DNA of 64,000 nt from Dromaius novaehollandiae (GCF_036370855.1 NC_088130.1:66440941-66504940), one strand, 5' to 3'. Shown: positions 47,956 through 60,008, counted from the stretch's first letter. Numbers and translations: made by a program. The notes: generated by a model from the letters alone, not told the origin.

Positions 47956-50756
47956 AAGGAAGTTCTGACCTTTGATATCATGTAAACAGAATAGAAATGC
48001 ACATGTATTGTGGTGACGTTTGCTGAATGAATGTCCATTTAGGATGATCATGGGTAATCCATATTAATGGAAACAAGCCAAGACAATATCACTGTTTGTG
48101 CTGGTAGCCTCTTTACAGGATTCTAGATAGGATCAAAGTAATTGCTCTATAAATTAAGCAACTGGTAATAACTAAAAGTGGAAAAAAAACTTTTAATTTT
48201 CTGATTCATATCTTTAATCAATTGCAACATGGTACAATTGCATTTTAGCAGTAGTTTTCCAATCGTTTGCTCAATAGAGATTGCTCCGTTGCTTTTGACT
48301 GACACAATGTTATTGCATTTTTATTGACTTTTACGGTAGTTTTTACAACATTCAAGGTGCATAAGTTAAACAGAAAAGTAGCATAGTAACATTTCAAGAT
48401 GGAAGGAGGCCATAAAGATGCAGAGCAGGTATAATTTAAAATAACAGGAAATTACAAATTACGGATAACTCCCTTGCCCCCATACCTAGTTAGTCCTTCT
48501 GTACATGTTTTCAGAGTATGTCAGTAAAACATGAAATGTTTGCATACCATAAAAAGTTAATGGATGATGGAGCTGGCAAATGCTTTAGGATTATTTTTAA
48601 GATTATTTTAGATATGATTCAGCTGAAATTCAACTGAAAACAAGCACTTGCAGAGGACTTCTGAGTTGTAAAATTTTGAATTGTTTAGAGAGCTGAGTTT
48701 TGGTCTAAATCGAGCAAAGCCAATACAAAAGACATGGAGATTTAAGCATATGTAAGAAACATAAACATAAACATAATCTTGGAATCAGTCAAACACAGTC
48801 TCTGAAAGTGCTCTGAAAGCAAGCTGTTTCAGAGAAGCCATTTGGGTTCAATAGAATGTGCTCATTGCCTCCCTTTATGAAAGAGTAGTTATGTGAAAAA
48901 CTTCAAAGCATGTACTCGCCATGAATTTTTTTTCCTTTAACTGTATATGTACTTATACACACTCTGACTGCTGCTTGCAACTGTGCCTTTTTGTTCTCTG
49001 AATTCTGTTAAGATTGTGTCCTTTAGGATTCTCTTTCTGCTTTTGGAGAGCACTTTGTTACCTTTTCTTAGGTGAATGGCATTCTAACTGCTGAGCCCCT
49101 GTAGAAGAAATCTTTAAATATTATTACCAATGATTTCACAGAGTTTGTGATGTCATCTTTTGATGTCTGAGTTTCCCTACATATGAAATTGAAGTAATAT
49201 GTTACAGGATCACTTTGAGTTCCATTGGCTGATATTTGTAAGAGTATTTTAGACTTACAGTAAGTTAATAAAATGGTGCTCAGTTGTTCTTTTTCTAAAG
49301 AGAAAAGAGTGACTTTCTTATCAAATACAGAGCTTTTGTGAAAATGTTTCATTTCATATAGAGCCTTTGGACCAAAAAAGGTTTTGCAGTCAAAAACTTA
49401 AAGTATTTTCTGTTTTCAATCAGTGTGGACATCTCTGTCATACACAGCCTTTAGGTGTTCCCCAAGGGTTTTCCCCAAAGAAAGGTCACCAGATGCCCAA
49501 GTATGTGTTATTCTCACCAGCCTAGAGTATACCAGGATTTCCAAAGTCCTCATAGGACCTAAACCTTAATTAGAGTTTCCAAACTAAACCCAAGAAGTGA
49601 GAGGAAATATCCCATAACATGGTGATATGAAACACCTACAGAAAAGGGAATCCCTGTGGCCAAAGGGAATGTTTAATGTAGATCTGCCTTCCTGTTAAAT
49701 GTGCTACATGTCATATCTGGTAGCAAATAAGATTACTTAGAAGGGTGTTTCAGCCCTATCAAAAGCTTTGCCATAGATACAGTTTTTCCATTTCATTTAG
49801 CTGGACCCATCAGAAAGTAGCAATAATAATAAAAGGAAGATTACAGTTGTCTGTTAAATTCTGTAGAGATTTCCCATAAGATGATAGCAAAGGCTTTGCT
49901 TCTCTTCACAACAAGGCATTTTGCCAATTAAGCATTATTATGTTGTCTTTACACATGGGACTCACTGCAGTTCTTGTGACCACTGAACTTTATCTCAGGC
50001 ATCGACTCATATCTTATTATGATCAAAAATGCCTTGTCATTAATCCCATTACATTGTTCTTTGTCACAGGATAAATTCATCAATGGATGATCTCACCCTG
50101 TATAATCTCGTTAGTTTAGCATATTTCTTATCTAGATATCCTTATCATAATCTTATCATCACAACCCTTGGGAAGTTTGGCCCCAGCAGTTCTACCATGA
50201 ACATTGTTTTAATATTTCACAATTTGATAAGAAAGTTATCATTTAACCCTCAATTGCCTCTGATGAGACAAACACAAGCTCTAGAAACTGTGCTGCAGAT
50301 TAATGCACATTATGGATCTCATTAGTTTCACCCTAGCAGGAGCCTGATTTTTACAGAACTGCTTCTGTGTGTCTCTATTTTTCATAAATTCCAGGATAGA
50401 TGCATAATTTTCAGTCTGCTGAATGCTGACTATATTCCTCCCAGCACCTTTTTTTTTTGATAGAACCTGCTCAGTTTTACTGATTTGTGCCTTTCCTCAG
50501 GACAGAGTCAAAATTTCAGTTCTGAAAATATTATCTGAACTGCCATTTAATATCAGATAAGCTTGAACTCCATCAATAACCTCTTTCAGGAAATAAATCT
50601 TCCCTGAATCTAATTTTCTCTTTCTGCAGATGTTCTAAAGTACAGTAATGCCTGTTTCACATATAAGCCCTTTGTTTCTGGGTCTAGTCTTTAAAAGCTC
50701 AATAGAGAAGAAAAAGTTGCTAATGTTACACATCCTGTACAAATAAATAAAGAAAG
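47956..50756. other. Unannotated non-coding stretch
   Basis: No gene or repeat recognised apart from an ATAAAC triplication at 48757-48775. The 94-codon minus frame at 49352-49068 has no known domain. Confidence 0.5.
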
Positions 50757-50835
50757 AAGCCCTAGTGGTTGGAGCAATTGGCTCTACAGCACACCTAGGT
50801 TCAAGCTGCACTGTTACCTGAACGGATTCAAAATA
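50757..50835 (+). mobile_element. tRNA-derived SINE head (MIR-like)
   Basis: CCTAGTGGTTGGAGCAATTGG corresponds to the box A region and CTAGGTTCAAGC to box B of MIR-like SINEs (usual TAGTGGTTAGAGCA... and CTGGGTTCAAAT). Spacing fits. The following body is not recognisable, and the sequence does not fold as a complete tRNA, so it is not a tRNA gene. Confidence 0.6.
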
Positions 50836-53415
50836 AGACCTCACAGCTCCTACAGCGAGCCCTACAGCAAGCAGACTGTGCTGCGGTAGATTTACCCCTT
50901 TTCTGCAGTAACAGTGAAGCTGATCAGAAAATAATCCAAGATGTTTTGAGCCTAAAAGAGGCAACAAGTGACTGCAGAGCTCTCAAAACTAGTGTGGATG
51001 GTACTTGCTTTGGAAAGGAGATAGATCTGCAGTATCATCTCTGTTTCAAAGGCTGTTCAGGTATTTTATCTAATGATGCTTACATGTAAATTCTGCTCTC
51101 CCTCCGGGTTAGATTAGTGCTCTTGGAATAACAAAATGAGATTAGGCACAAATGAGTATGCAGATTTATTTCTCTGCTCCTCTGAGGTCTCATAAGGTTC
51201 CATAAGTTCCATAAGTATATGAACGACCACAGTCTGCTTCTGGATCTGTTTTTTGGTACCTTGTGTTCCCTGAATGAAGCTTTTCTGAATATTCATATGT
51301 CATTCATGATTCAATATTGGCCATTATACTTTAGTTATCCAGTCACTAGTTACATTTTATCTGACCAGTCCAGGAACAGGAGCAACATCATGTGACCTAG
51401 GTAACACATTATGTGTAATGCATGGTTCTTGGTGAATAGGCACTATTCACGAATAACTCCTAGTCTAGAAACTGTTTGTCAAAGTCGTTTATTCAAACTT
51501 TATGAATAAATCAATTTTCAGAAATCAATACAGACTTGTGAACACTTTCTGAGAATAAAAGTAGCAACGCAAGTGTTGATAATAACAATTCAGGTAGCTC
51601 TGCAGAGAAGACTCTCCTTGGACTTGAAATATGTTTGAACAAACATAGAAATCATTCATGAGCTGCCATCCCCAACAATTGTAATTAACTGATCACAGGA
51701 AGCATGTATAGTTATGGTTATATGAGATGAATGTAATGTATTTTATTGTTTAATGCAAGTGCACAGACTATTTGCCATATCCTTTCAGGTCTCTTGTAGT
51801 CCAAGGAATACAACTACAGTATCATTGATTTCATAAATTCAGTCTTCTAATCCTCATGGTTTATCTAGTTTTTGCCTTCACTACTAGTAAGTCAGTCAAT
51901 TCAAGTGACAACTGTTAACATTCAATTTTGTGATATATCTTCCTATGCCTTGTATTTCTGCTTTTATTTCCCCATATACACTTTCTGGTTCTCCATTTGT
52001 TCTTGTTTGCTTGTACTGTGTCAGTGCTAAGTCACAGACATAATCCAAAGTCCTTCAGGCATAGTCCAGAGCTTCAGTAAAGTTCTCCTCAGTTCTCTCT
52101 TCCTACCTTGTATCATATGCCACCTCTAAGTGAGAACCCCTTATTACTTCTTCAGAAGTCCTTAAAACATGTATAGAAAACTCTTCCTTTCTTCTTTTCC
52201 TTCTGTGAAGTTTAACATGTTTCGAAAAGATCAACACAGTGACTATGCACAATTTAAAATATTAATCGGATACAATGTTGGAAACTGATGTGCTGCATAC
52301 GCCTTTGATAACCAATCAGTAACTCTCAAGTGTTGCTCAATAACTTTACAATAGGCAGATGTTCCTCAAGCCAGGGTTAAATGTCAGCTTCCAGACCTCC
52401 GTCAAAACCTTATCCAGCTACAGTTGCATCCAAGAATCTTGTCCAAGAACTAAGAATGAACCACATATAAGAAGTCTCACTTGTATGCATGAATGCAGGT
52501 CAGCCATCAGTGTATACAAAATAGAGATTTGGGGAAAACAGAAGTTATGCACTAAGAGTTGAATCTCTCTGGCAAGAAAACCCCTTTTTCCTTCCAACGG
52601 ATGAATGAATTTCTAACAATTATGTTTGTGGGAAAGGAGATGTGTCTAATTTGCCATGCTCAAGTGTCATCTGCATTTCTGAAGTCTTGAGAAGTCAGGG
52701 ATGGAGGAGAGTTTTGAATTTGAATCCCAAGGAGAGGTTAGGTCTGTAAAGGCACATATCTCCAAATCAGGACTTTTCAGTGAAGGAAGTACAGGAGAAG
52801 GGATTCCCCTGTGAATGGAGTCTGAGCTGGGGCAAGCAAAGACATAATGCATAAAATGCATAATTGCTACTTACTTTTGGACATCTGTTTCTGACTCAGA
52901 TAAATGTCAATAACATGTTGTAGTAAATACCTCTTTCCCCTACAATGTTTATTTTCTATTAAGGATGATTTGGGGATATATGGTGAATAACAAAGAGTTC
53001 TAGTCTTACAGGAAAGATTTATAACTGTGATAAGGGGTCGTTCACCCATTACCCTGCATCCCGACACAAGTTTCAAGGGTATCCAGAAAACCAGAGAGAT
53101 GTTCCTCCACCACATTTTCAGGAGCTGACAACACAGCATGTCACTGTGAAAGAAACTGCTCCAGTGGCTCCTTGTCATACTGCAGGACAGTAGAGAAAAC
53201 ACTTCATCTTTGAGGGTCTCCAATGAATTTGTAACAGGAGCCAAAGTGCCATCTTGACACCTGGATCGGATTTGAAAGAGTAACAACAAAGAAAAATGCT
53301 GTCGCTAGTCCTATCACTCATCCAGCAGTCAACACAAATGGACAACACTGGTCCATTTTTATGGTTAACATAAGCAAGCCACGCAAAACAAACGAAGGCC
53401 TGTGTCAATTTTCAT
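50836..53415. other. Unannotated non-coding stretch
   Basis: No gene confirmed. A 140-codon minus frame (53289-52867), overlapped by a 77-codon frame (53408-53175), is the longest open stretch here. I recognise no domain and the translation is Ser/Leu/Cys-rich. A TTCCATAAG duplication lies at 51196-51213. Confidence 0.45.
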
Positions 53416-53760
53416 AATCGGAGAAAGACACAGAAATTTTTGTGTGGTCATTTGCTAATTAGCTATATTAATTGTGCTTCCACTAAGCAAAAACAGATCA
53501 GGCAGGTTTCAGGCTGAAATAGAGCGCTGCTCAATAAAAGCACTCCCTGACCCCTGCGGCAGTCTGATGCATTCCTGGAAGCTGTTTACCCTGTAAAAGG
53601 CGGGAGTGTAACTTGTTCTCAGGAACAAGCCCAGCAAAGATTAAAGGAGTAATTAAAGCCCCAAACTTTATGCTATATACTATAAAAACCTCTTAACGAC
53701 ATTGGCTATAGTGAAGGTTTATATTATAAATAGATTGAAATGCTAGGTTGGTTTTCTGAG
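53416..53760. promoter_or_regulatory. Candidate conserved non-coding element
   Basis: Repeat-free DNA with a homeodomain-type cluster (GCTAATTAGC at about 53454-53463, then TTAATTG and AGTAATTAAAG near 53649), AATAAAAGC words and a TCAGGAACAAGCC block. It looks like an enhancer by texture only. Confidence 0.3.
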
Positions 53761-54049
53761 CACTCTATTTTCAGATATATTGCTGAATTGAGAGTTTTCA
53801 TTGGATAATTAGTTGTGGTAGAACAAATTTCTGCACCTTTGGTTGATTTAGTCCTTAGAGTCTCTGTTTTAGTTTCTGAAAGCAGAGAGTATGTGTATAA
53901 TTGCTCAGCAACCTGACTGGAGAGTTGTAAGGAACTATAACTTAATACCCGTTAAGTGCTTTTGAAAAAAACTTCTGTGTAGGTAAGTTAAACACAGCGA
54001 GATCAGCGCATAAGGGAAAATGGCATAGTTGTATATTTGTTCACTCATG

Positions 54050-54530
54050 CAGGACGGACAACCACGCAAACGGTGTGACCCCAGGAGGCGGAGGAATGCA
54101 TCCAGCTGCTTGTTCTGTGGCTAGCCGATGATCTGGGGCGAGGAATATATCTTCTTTGTCTGTAACATGTTCATCTCCTGTCCCTATGGGGTATCGGGGT
54201 GGGGAAACATGAAGCTACATCCGATAGCCCGGCTCGTGCATTTGCCTTCACGTGTTCGGTTCAGTGGAGGCATGAACCGGCTGCAATCGCTACTAGCCAG
54301 GGGATTGCCCTTGTTTTAACTATCAAGAGAAGAAAAGAAATCATGTGTGAATTCCACGACTTTAAAAACAGTATACACAGGCGTGAACAAGACCTTAAAA
54401 AACACGCACCAGCTATACGAATGAGCTCATCTGGGCGCAGACGCGTCGCTACGGTGTCGCCCGCGTCTCTGTACACGGACGCGGACTTCAGAGGAGACAC
54501 TTGCAGCGTGTGAGCGTCACCCTGGGTGTG
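54050..54530. promoter_or_regulatory. CpG-rich patch
   Basis: CpGs are frequent from 54050 and peak at 54425-54520 with about 13 in 95 bp (GACGCGTCGC, TCGCCCGCGTC, GGACGCGGAC). A 104-codon plus frame (54199-54513) and a 79-codon minus frame sit here without domains. First of three CpG-rich patches within 2.6 kb. Promoter or regulatory role is inferred. Confidence 0.45.
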
Positions 54531-54677
54531 AATCTTGGCATGGTCCCTGCCTTTGTTTGCAATCTCTCAAAGTCAGGAAGGGAGAGCGAAAGGGAATCTG
54601 TCTTTTATTACCCCGGCACAACTGGGGGCAGTGCCGTAATATACAATAAATAATAATGGTAGTGCTAAAGTAGAACT

Positions 54678-54691
54678 CCGCCATCTAGCAG
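54678..54691 (-). promoter_or_regulatory. CTCF-like motif
   Basis: CCGCCATCTAGCAG matches the reverse-complement CTCF core SYGCCMYCTRSTGG at 12 of 14 positions, including the central GCC..CTAG block. It lies between two CpG-rich patches, a common CTCF setting. Binding is not shown. Confidence 0.35.
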
Positions 54692-54845
54692 CCTTGTTGG
54701 TGTGAGAAATAATTAATTTAAGCATTTCTCTTCCTGCCTGTGTCTTTTGAAAAGCCATTTTTTAACATGAAATCTGACAGCATTCATTCATCTTCTCCTA
54801 TTTAATTTTACCATTTCAGGGCTCACAAGGCAAAATTTCATGGCT

Positions 54846-54910
54846 TATTTTATGCAGGAGGTCAGACTGGAGAAGAACAGTGATCCCTTTTGACCCTAAA
54901 ATGCACGAAA
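54846..54910 (+). mobile_element. CR1 LINE 3' terminus (old)
   Basis: TTATGCAGGAGGTCAGACTGG, then GAACAGTGATCCCTTTTGACC and CTAAAATGCACGAAA, follows the CR1 tail (…GCAGGAGGTCAGACTAGATGATCA..ATGGTCCCTTCTGGCCTTAAAATCTATGAA). It is the best-preserved CR1 tail in the window. Confidence 0.8.
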
Positions 54911-55049
54911 AATATTATTTGTATGTGCATTGCCTACTATGTTTAAAACAAAACAGAAGCAGAGTTCTGTCTCTGAAGCAATATCTCCCATATAGCAATA
55001 TACCAGAAGAAAGTAGAGATCTGTTAATTTGGGTGTGCAAACTGCATTT

Positions 55050-55390
55050 TTAAAATAATTTTCAGTGAAGAGCCAAACAGGGCTGTTGGATTATACACCA
55101 TAAAGCCACTGTTAATGATGAGAGTGTTATCATTACCCAATTGTTGAAGAAAAGAGAGCTCTTTGGGAACAATAATGAGTGGTGAACACCTTATTCCCAT
55201 GAATATTGATAAATCCTGCGAAAGGCCATCGCTAAATCCCAGTTTGATGAAAAGCATAATCCCAGCAGAGAAACAGTGATAGCTAGTGCTCTGGGACCAT
55301 TAAATTCTAATAATTGCTGTTACTGAGGGGATTTTGTTTCTCTCCAGCTTGTCCTTTATTTTCATATGTTAATGCATTTGAGGTGGCATT
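55050..55390. promoter_or_regulatory. Candidate conserved non-coding element
   Basis: Repeat-free AT-balanced block with GAATATTGATAAATCC, TAATAATTGCTGTTACTG and TATGTTAATGCATTTG (POU/HOX-type words). It lies directly before a CpG-rich patch. Conservation is untested. Confidence 0.28.
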
Positions 55391-55499
55391 TTGGAAGGGT
55401 AAAAAATAGCCGGAAGTTCAACCTTGCACCAGAAAAAGGTGCCTGGAGTGGACAAGGTGAGGAGAATAAGCAGGGCCAATTTCAAAGTTCACGCAGAAG

Positions 55500-56090
55500 T
55501 TCATGTGTTCATTTTGCTATCAGCTCTGCGGAGCGTGGTGGGAGGCACGCGAGCGCGGGAGGGCTAGATGGCCCCTAGCAAGCACCTCAGCAGGCCGCTT
55601 GTTCCCTCCGACTCCGTGCAGAAAACTTGCCTGTACAACTATTTCTTTTGGCTCGAGGCGCTGCAGTTCTGAAACTTCTTATGAAAAAAAAAAAAAAAAA
55701 AAACAAGTATCCCTGAAGGCCTAGTTCCATGATTTGAAAGCCAATTTTTAACAGCACGCATAACTTTCAAGATTAGATGCCCCGAAGCAACGTGGAGTTC
55801 AGAAAGTTTGTTTTTGCTCCACAGGAAATGTTTGGAGCTTCCATGAAATCGTGTGTGCAGCGAGGCCCGGGGAGGGGTGGGTGGAGCAAACCTGAAAATA
55901 CTCCAGTGCAGGAGCAGGAACGCTGTAAAAAAATGTGGAGGGGAAGGGTGGCAGACAGCCGCCCTGCGGAAGCGACGCGTTTGGGGTCTGAAGGGTAAAG
56001 AGCGTTTGTCCCGGCGCTTCAATCGCTGCAAAGCTTCAAATGCAGACCCCTCGCAGCGAAGTTACGCCTCGCTCCGATCTCTTTTACAGC
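55500..56090. promoter_or_regulatory. CpG-rich region, promoter candidate
   Basis: Hand count of about 32 CpG in roughly 590 bp at about 50% GC (observed/expected near 0.85-0.9). The densest parts are CACGCGAGCGCGGG (about 55546) and the 55965-56080 end. A splice-donor-like GTAAGT occurs at 56104-56109, just after the region. Overlapping frames (130 codons -, 84 codons +) carry no domain. It is a plausible unannotated lncRNA first exon, alternative promoter or orphan island. Confidence 0.45.
55684..55703. repeat. A20 homopolymer
   Basis: Run of 20 A inside the CpG-rich region. No processed pseudogene body or target-site duplication was identified upstream. Confidence 0.9.
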
Positions 56091-56209
56091 TGTTTGGGCT
56101 GATGTAAGTCAAACTCACTTAATGAAGTTCTTCCTGATTTATATCATGATAAGGACGGTTGGTAGGAACCGTGGAGAGTCATCCTTGCAAAAGCAGTTGC
56201 ACATGATAT

Positions 56210-56640
56210 TCTATTAACCTGCATTCAAACGAAGACGCTCTCCCTTTCTTTCCTCCCTTTAATTTCTATTATGCTCAGTTCTGAATTATGAGGCTGGAAG
56301 TTGGTGCATGCCTGTCTTCGCACTTAAGATAAATAACATAACAGATGTGTCTATGAAGCCCTACACGGATAGCTATTTTTCTCCCACTGAATTGCAGCAC
56401 GGAAACAATGTTAGATGACAGTTGTGGACATTGAAAATTGCTTGAAATGCGAGGGGAATATTAAATTCTGAACTCAGTCCAGCCTTTAATAACATGCCAG
56501 CCTTTGTCATCAGTTACTTAACAATAGCTATGCATTCTCCTAGAGAAAAATACCCGGTGGTATTCTTTCAGTGTACACATAATCCAAATTATCATACGGC
56601 ACTACGGCGCGGTTACGCGTGGGCGCAACAGGGCCCATTA
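56210..56640. promoter_or_regulatory. Candidate conserved element ending in a CpG cluster
   Basis: Unique DNA with TTTAATAACATGCC, AACAATAGCTATGC and AATTATCATAC, closing with about seven CpGs in 45 bp near 56585-56625 (ACGGCGCGGTTACGCG). Retained CpGs in AT-rich DNA suggest low methylation in the germ line. Inference. Confidence 0.3.
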
Positions 56641-56774
56641 TAATCCTTTGGTTCTTGCCTACCCGAGCACTCTTTGTCTAACAAAACACAATTTGGCATC
56701 CAGCAGGGAACAGAAGTTGCGAGACACCCTCCTCCACTTTACAGGTGACTGTTGACATTACTCACGCAGCGCTG

Positions 56775-56975
56775 TTGTTATTATTATTTTTTTTTTTAAT
56801 GTATTCACGCTATGGCGAGGCTGGCGATTAGGGCTCCGTTGTGCTAGATGCTGCAAAATTCTTCCGCAGCTCTTGTAGCTCCCAGTAGGGTTTCTCCTTG
56901 CATGGAAATATATGGCCAACAGGTCATTCACGATAGGAAGAACACAAAGGGACAATGAGAAGTATTATAATGACT
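56775..56975 (+). mobile_element. Old sauropsid SINE-like repeat, copy 1
   Basis: A TTATTATT/T-rich start is followed by decayed GCGCCTAGGAGCCCC (here ATGGCGAGGCTGGCG), then GGCTCCGTTGTGCTAGATGC and, near the end, CAACAGGTCATTCACG and AACACAAAGGGACAATGAG. These fall in the same order as a repeat frequent in turtle and crocodilian DNA (…CCCCATTGTGCTAGGCGCTGTACAAACA…CAAGGAAACAATGAGACAG). The family name is not certain. The T/A-rich stretch at 56775-56800 is part of it. Confidence 0.65.
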
Positions 56976-57631
56976 GAATTAAAGCTCATTTATGGTGACC
57001 GTCACAAACAGAAATAGGGCTTCTCTGTACATGTATGAAAATGAAAGAAGAAAGGCAGGTGATATAAAGATTTAAGAAGGATGGGAATGCTTAAGGCGCT
57101 AATGAAGGAGAAACACAGCCACTAAAAACAATTACTTCAATTATTTCAATAATAACAGCTTCCATAGGAGAATTTCACCATTTAACCACATGCAGATGCC
57201 AGCAAAAAAATCTCTGTTGACAAGTACATTTCTCTTAAGCCCTCAGGTCCTCGGCAAATTGGGTTAAACTGGTTTTCTGAGACACCCCCACCCCCTACCG
57301 ACAAAAATTTCTCTAGGTAAAAAAAATCGCAAACATTATTTTACAGAAACCATAGTGGGGTTTTTGAAACCATTCCACACTAGGAGGCTTATTACTGACT
57401 TCACTGGGAGCAGAGGTAGGTATTTGCTGAAAGCAAAGCAAAACTGTCTAAATGTTTTATAGCTGCTACATTGCCTCACTCACACTGCGGGCTTCTTAAA
57501 ATATTGAAACAAGGACTTTCTAATGTTGAACTTTTATTTTATAATTTATGCTGCTAGTTGACTTCTGACATCTCATCCTGTGAGGACAATGAGAAAGAGG
57601 CCGGTCAATCCCATGTTTGTTTCTATTGATT

Positions 57632-57705
57632 GCTATTATTTATTCATTAGCTCGTTTATTTGTGTCATGCCAGCAATATGCATGATGCTATACAGACAGA
57701 TAGGA
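57632..57705 (+). mobile_element. Old sauropsid SINE-like repeat, copy 2
   Basis: TGCTATTATTTATTCATTAG, GTGTCATGCCAGCAATATGC and GATGCTATACAGACAGATAGG follow the same block as copy 1 around the GTGCTAGGTGCTGTACAAACA phrase. More decayed than copy 1 and shorter. Confidence 0.4.
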
Positions 57706-58765
57706 AAGCATTGGCAATCAACATGCAAATTCAGAAAGGAAGCTGAAATTCAGCAGCAGTGACCTGACTGAGCACAGTCTTGTTAACTGCAGTGTTTTTA
57801 AGAATTCTTAAATTCTTAGGATTTTTGACAATTTCTTCCATCATTTTTCTGAAAGGAAGAGTGAAACTCTTTTGGTCTGACCAAAGTCAACGAGACTCAG
57901 CAGGAGTTTTTGCAACGACTCTAATGTGACAATATACGGGAAACTGGGGAGAAGAGGTTTAATGGGGGCATTATGAAAAAAAGATTTAATGTACTGGAAA
58001 AGGGAAGTAAATACAGTATCTTCTCAGACCCTTAAGGACCGTTAAAACAAGAAAGCATTACAATGAATGTAAAAGTTTGTAGACCTATAATAAAAAATTA
58101 ATATTTAGACTCTGGGAGGGCCTGAAAGTTCTGTTTGTGAAACACTTGTCCATCTTTGGGAATAACGTCTTATTTCGCTTCACCCGCAAAACAAAATGTA
58201 ATTAAGTAAAATGTTATAAAGTTTCTTTTGATCACTCTGGAAATATAAATAGGTGGGGGGGGGTTAAAAAAAGTGATCATTTTTAACACAAATTTAACAT
58301 TTGGAAGTGAGCACTAAAATCACTAGGAGATCAGGGTCACAGAATTGAACTTGTGCAATCCTTCTAAACTCGATGGACCCTTGTTTAAGATATAATTTTC
58401 TAAAGGTGTTGGAGACTTAAATTCAAGTTTCTACTCTCAAGCAAAGAGGAAATTTAAACTGCAATTTCCTTCTTCCCAGGTGATTACTCTGCTCATTTGG
58501 TCTGCAATGGAAAAGTACAAATTTCTTTGATACTCCTTTTTTAGCCACTGTGGATGGCATCTAAATTCCTCTGTGAATCTAGCTCCCCAAAATTAAAATA
58601 TAATATTTAGTAATGTGTATTTGGGGCATTTCCAGTTAACCTTCACCGATGCTCTCCGTATGACTCACCAAGTATAACACAAATATGTGAAAACTTTAAG
58701 CTGAAATTGTGCCTTCAGGAAATAAATGCTTTCCTGAAGAGAAACTATTCACCAAGCTGTACTTC
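57706..58765. other. Unannotated non-coding stretch
   Basis: No gene. A G9 run at 58255-58263 follows TGTTATAAAG... AT-rich DNA. Words such as CCAAAGTCAACGAGACTC (about 57882) hint at another fold-back relic but are too short to call. Confidence 0.45.
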
Positions 58766-58893
58766 CAGGCTCAGTCCTGCAATGATTTATGCCTACACTT
58801 AATTTTGTGCACCGGGAGTAGCTATGCTGAAGTCAGTGGGACTACTCAGAGTTCAGAAAGTTAAGCACATAGACAAGATTTTGCCAATGTGGA
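58766..58893. mobile_element. Non-autonomous fold-back DNA element (MITE-like)
   Basis: The left arm (TCAGTCCTGCAATGATTTATGCCTACACTT... from about 58771) and the reverse complement of the right arm (…GTTAAGCACATAGACAAGATTTTGCC, to about 58885) match over about 45 positions. The centre GAAGTCAGTGGGACTACTC is the family's typical CATTGACTTCAATGGGACTACTC. The consensus remembered for this sauropsid family is GATCCTGCAAA..TTATGCA.GTGCTTAACTTTA around that centre. The 73-codon frame starting at 58824 is spurious. Diverged and inactive. Confidence 0.75.
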
Positions 58894-60008
58894 TGAATAA
58901 GGATTCTGCCACTAACAAGAATTACAGAAAAACAAACTGTATGAGCCTATCCAATGTACACGATTGCAGAGCATCCCTTAGCCTAGCCATTAATCCCTGG
59001 CTAATTCTCATATCGCTGGTAAGTCATAGCAGAAGTAGCCCTTAAAGGATTTGAGGTCCTTGAGATCCTCGTGGCTTCTGCCTGCCTGGTATTTCCATTA
59101 AAGCCACTCATTCCCTCTGAGCTACATACATGCACGCTGCACATTTGTGGAGCAGAGAGAGCCGGCACTGCTAGAGGGGCTGAAGGGCTGCTTTTTGGGA
59201 AGCAGAGCTTGGGCTTAGCACCCCCAAAGGGAGAGCTGGCTCCAAATGCTTTAACTTCAAAACTTAGCCAAGATTTCTAGACACCCTTCAAAGGGCATCC
59301 AGGTGAAAATATATGCAATTAGGTAGGTATCTTGAATACATACAATAAATGGAAATATTTATATTGTTCCTTAGTGCTGTAGATTACTGTTCTAACACCT
59401 TTAACTTAATAACACAGGAGATAAGTCTGGAAGCGAACTCCCAACCCAGGAAACACAGTGCCTGCTGTTGGCTTCAGGCATGACCATCCCCAAACTCCTC
59501 TCTCTCCGTTCTAAAAGGAGGTCTGAAAAATAATGTTTGATATTTGCTTTTTTCATCTACGAACTTCCAAACCACAGATATATGACAGTTTTACATTAAT
59601 TAAAGAAAAAAAAAAAGTACTTGCCTCCATTTTGACTTTGGTCCTTAGAGAAAAGGATTATTCAATGGTCAGGAAAAGGATCATCCAGAGGTTAGGAAAT
59701 TGTTCTAGACCTAGGGTGGCTACAGTTCAGTTACTTCATTGCCATGCATTTCCTGTGTGACTGCACAAATCACTTAGGCTCAGCTCCTCAACTCTACTTT
59801 GTGTCTAACACCTATAGATATCTAAGGGATTTAGCTATCCAAATTGCCCTGAGTGTCTGGGCTTTAGCCTGTTTGAGGTTTTGTTTCGTATTGGTAAAAA
59901 CATGGAGAAAAATTCTTCCATATCCTTAGTGGAGGTTTCAGATCAGAAGAGCATTAAATATTGTAAGAAAGTTAGGGGAAAAAGTAGTAACAGTGATAGT
60001 ACAAATCT
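58894..60008. other. Unannotated non-coding stretch
   Basis: No gene. Text near 59765-59850 (GGCTCAGCTCCTCAACTCTAC...TAAGGGATTTAG) loosely resembles another sauropsid repeat but cannot be aligned by eye. Confidence 0.4.

Noticed and set aside
49068..49352. 94-codon minus-strand frame with protein-like composition
   Set aside because: No motif or family recognised, and the length is within chance for AT-rich DNA.
50757..50835. Possible tRNA gene (box A- and box B-like words)
   Set aside because: No complete cloverleaf and no terminator; better explained as a tRNA-derived SINE head.
52867..53408. Overlapping minus-strand frames of 140 and 77 codons
   Set aside because: I tried to read them as a decayed transposase or retrovirus-like protein and found no ordered motifs.
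55500..55703. Processed pseudogene ending in A20
   Set aside because: No coding relic upstream of the A run and no flanking target-site duplication found.
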